NCBI GenBank assembly: GCA_963663365.2
Contig: CAXXIH010000008.1
Span: forward strand, 1,860,001 to 1,924,000
Length of the DNA stretch: 64,000 nucleotides
Direction: 5' to 3'
Source of the DNA: G963663365 sp963663365
GTDB lineage: Bacteria; Hinthialibacterota; Hinthialibacteria; Hinthialibacterales; G963663365
Of the stretch, positions 62,455-64,000 are shown in pieces. Each line of letters starts with the position of its first letter. The stretch's first letter is position 1. The notes below the pieces were generated by a model. The model worked only from the letters and a program-made list of their open reading frames with translations, was not told the origin of the DNA and ran no database searches. A program made the translations under genes and the position numbers.

Positions 62455-64000
62455 TTAGGCATTCTGCGGTTTGCGCAGAATTTCCGCTAAATTCTCTTCG
62501 ATTTCTCCAAGATCTTTATCCTTGAGTTGAAGAAGATCTTTAAGCGCTTCACTAATGTGCGGAACATACGTTTCTAAATAATCGAGACGTTTCTTGGCCG
62601 CCGCCTCACGTTTGACGCGTGAAAGGTACAAGCCCAACTTACGTCCGCATTCTTGGCAGGCGAGCCGGATTTCTTTCAAAATCTCAGGATAATGAGCGAT
62701 AGCTTCTTTGCTTTCGGAAGTGAACGGCACCCAGACCGAAGCCACGTGAATCATGAGCGCAATCGGCCCCGTGGGTAACGCGCCCCGGCTTTGCTGCAAG
62801 TGATAATTGCGCCAGCTGGTGCTGACCGCGGCCTTAAAACATGAACAGGCGCCTTGTTGATAAAGAAGCGGTACCCGATTGGCAAACCTGTATAAGCGCA
62901 ACAATTCATCCGCCTGCAAACTTCCGCCATAGGCGATCCCGGCTTCAACGATAAACGGGTTGCCGCGGTACACTGAAGGCGGACGGGTTGTCGATGCATA
63001 AAACTCCGCCTCGTGCACTTGCTGTAAGCCTTTGACAATCAATTCTTCACCAATCGGCGCAACACAGTTGGCCGATGGATTCATGATTTTGACTTTTTGA
63101 ATTGCGGCATAAAGCTCATCGGCATCATGACGGCCAATACGGGATGGCCGGGCATTAGTGGAAACTTTGGCCAATTCGCAAATCTCGTCCGCTCCGCGCG
63201 CGCTGATTCGCGAGAAATCCTCCTGCAAAAATCCCTTCACCGAACGGCTGCGCGTTTCTTTGAGCATCTTGATCAGCACACCAAGTTCAACGCCATAAGG
63301 ATGCGGTTTAATCGCTTCCACTTTGGCTGGCATTTCATCGGTGCTGCGTTCCCATATCATGATTTCCCCATCCGGCATTTTATAACTGAGAGAGACATGG
63401 GGATTGGCGATTGCGGTCTGGGCCAGATATTCATCGACCGACTGTCGGCCTTTGGTGTAGCGGGCCTCTAGTTCGATGGTGACTTCAGTTCCATGATCGT
63501 GACCGTCGCCGTTTTCTAAAATCCAATCAACCTCTTGGTCTTTGATGATATCGGGATTGTTCTTTTTGGTATCGATTTGAATCTCGTAATAGTGCGCGGG
63601 TTTACGCGGGCTTGTACGTGACGTGATTTTCACCGACCGGCCCGTCGTCAGCAGACCGTACATCCCCGCCGCTGAAATACCGATACCTTGCTGGCCGCGC
63701 GACATCTGCAGCCGGTGGAATTTGGATCCGTATAATAATTTTCCGAATACATTAGGGATTTGGGCTTTTAAAATTCCGGGACCGTTATCACGCACCGAAA
63801 CTGAAAACCGGTCCGTGCCGGTTTCTTGGATGGTCACATACACAGACGGCAATATCCCCGCCTCCTCACACGCATCGAGCGCATTATCGACCGCCTCTTT
63901 TACGGTTGTCAGAAGCGCCCGGCGGGGATTGTCAAATCCCAACAAGTGACGGTTCTTGGCAAAAAATTCCGATACGGAAATTTCGCGTTGGCTTTTGGCC
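62455..64000 (-). CDS. top6B: Topoisomerase VI subunit B (5' end beyond the window)
   Basis: At least 514 residues; the start lies beyond the right edge (the frame continues as ISVSEFFAKNRHLLGFDNPRR at the boundary). It has the GHKL ATPase fold of topoisomerase VI B: EAVDNALDACEEAG (N box), VSVRDNGPGI, and GQQGIGISAAGMYGLLTTG, followed by the transducer region. No C-terminal extension beyond the usual transducer helix is obvious, and the protein ends in a short helical tail. Directly upstream of top6A, as in archaea. ATP binding by B drives DNA cleavage by A. Confidence 0.95.
   Translation of the reverse strand, partial: AKSQREISVSEFFAKNRHLLGFDNPRRALLTTVKEAVDNALDACEEAGILPSVYVTIQETGTDRFSVSVRDNGPGILKAQIPNVFGKLLYGSKFHRLQMSRGQQGIGISAAGMYGLLTTGRSVKITSRTSPRKPAHYYEIQIDTKKNNPDIIKDQEVDWILENGDGHDHGTEVTIELEARYTKGRQSVDEYLAQTAIANPHVSLSYKMPDGEIMIWERSTDEMPAKVEAIKPHPYGVELGVLIKMLKETRSRSVKGFLQEDFSRISARGADEICELAKVSTNARPSRIGRHDADELYAAIQKVKIMNPSANCVAPIGEELIVKGLQQVHEAEFYASTTRPPSVYRGNPFIVEAGIAYGGSLQADELLRLYRFANRVPLLYQQGACSCFKAAVSTSWRNYHLQQSRGALPTGPIALMIHVASVWVPFTSESKEAIAHYPEILKEIRLACQECGRKLGLYLSRVKREAAAKKRLDYLETYVPHISEALKDLLQLKDKDLGEIEENLAEILRKPQNA

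Noticed and set aside
1..64000. CRISPR array, transposase, integrase or rRNA/tRNA genes
   Set aside because: No spaced direct repeats, no transposase-like protein and no RNA gene were found on either strand by eye.

Overview
The window is a mid-GC, gene-dense bacterial chromosome segment. Its left half resembles the sulfur-respiration and electron-transfer gene sets of sulfate reducers: ATP sulfurylase, AprBA, QmoA, two Hmc/Dsr-type membrane redox complexes, a DVU0298-family HEAT protein and a YeiH-type putative sulfate exporter. Its right half carries genes more typical of uncultured carbohydrate-degrading lineages: GH106 and GH109-type proteins, a DUF6259 glycosidase-like protein, secreted prepilin-like proteins, and a bacterial topoisomerase VI with a histone-H1-like tail. 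I infer a Gram-negative anaerobe outside the classical model groups, perhaps a candidate phylum of the Hydrogenedentota/Sumerlaeota/Omnitrophota kind. That is inference only: no rRNA or other phylogenetic marker is present, and dsrAB is not in the window, so sulfate reduction versus sulfur oxidation cannot be decided here.

Layout. 1-5.4 kb (minus strand): sat, then aprB-aprA, a zinc-ribbon protein, a YkgJ-type protein and the 5' end of qmoA. 6.4-12.3 kb (minus): operon A, with a NifX-like protein followed by a DsrK/HmcF-like CCG protein, an HmcE/DsrM-like cytochrome b, a four-cluster ferredoxin and an NrfD subunit fused to a six-heme cytochrome c. 12.6-19.4 kb (plus): two paralogous PAS sigma54 activators flank a YeiH transporter, a small membrane protein, a HEAT protein, a ferritin-like protein and a small Cys-rich protein. 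19.7-26.1 kb (plus): operon B, with an HTH protein, a second CCG/cytochrome b/ferredoxin/NrfD-cytochrome set (four hemes), a histidine kinase and a response regulator. Sequence-perfect GG-N10-GC sigma54 promoters precede both operon A and operon B, which links them to the two activators.

26.2-33.1 kb: a heavy-metal RND efflux operon whose adaptor protein carries tandem Cys/His modules. 33.2-35.4 kb: a Cache-domain histidine kinase and its response regulator. 35.7-42.3 kb: mixed small genes, including an acetyltransferase, a GH109-type oxidoreductase, a lipoprotein L-rhamnose mutarotase, a membrane-anchored VOC protein, a universal stress protein, a secreted FmdE-like protein, a prepilin-like protein and an OB-fold secreted protein. 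42.5-48.3 kb: a CgeB-type glycosyltransferase with a methyltransferase-like tail, a 53-residue double zinc ribbon and a multi-PAS hybrid kinase. 49-58.9 kb: a DUF6259 glycosidase-like protein, an SDR enzyme, the rhamnose transporter RhaT and a GH106 rhamnosidase. 59-64 kb: a TPR-methyltransferase fusion and topoisomerase VI subunits A and B (B runs off the right edge).

How the parts may work together: Sat and AprAB convert sulfate to APS and sulfite, with Qmo linking Apr to the quinone pool. The two NrfD-cytochrome complexes could exchange electrons between periplasmic cytochromes or quinone and a cytoplasmic disulfide- or persulfide-type reaction at the CCG subunit. They appear to be switched separately by nitrogen-type (sigma54) activators that carry a Cys-containing PAS domain. 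GH106, RhaT and the exported mutarotase would supply rhamnose from plant or algal polysaccharide as a carbon and electron source.
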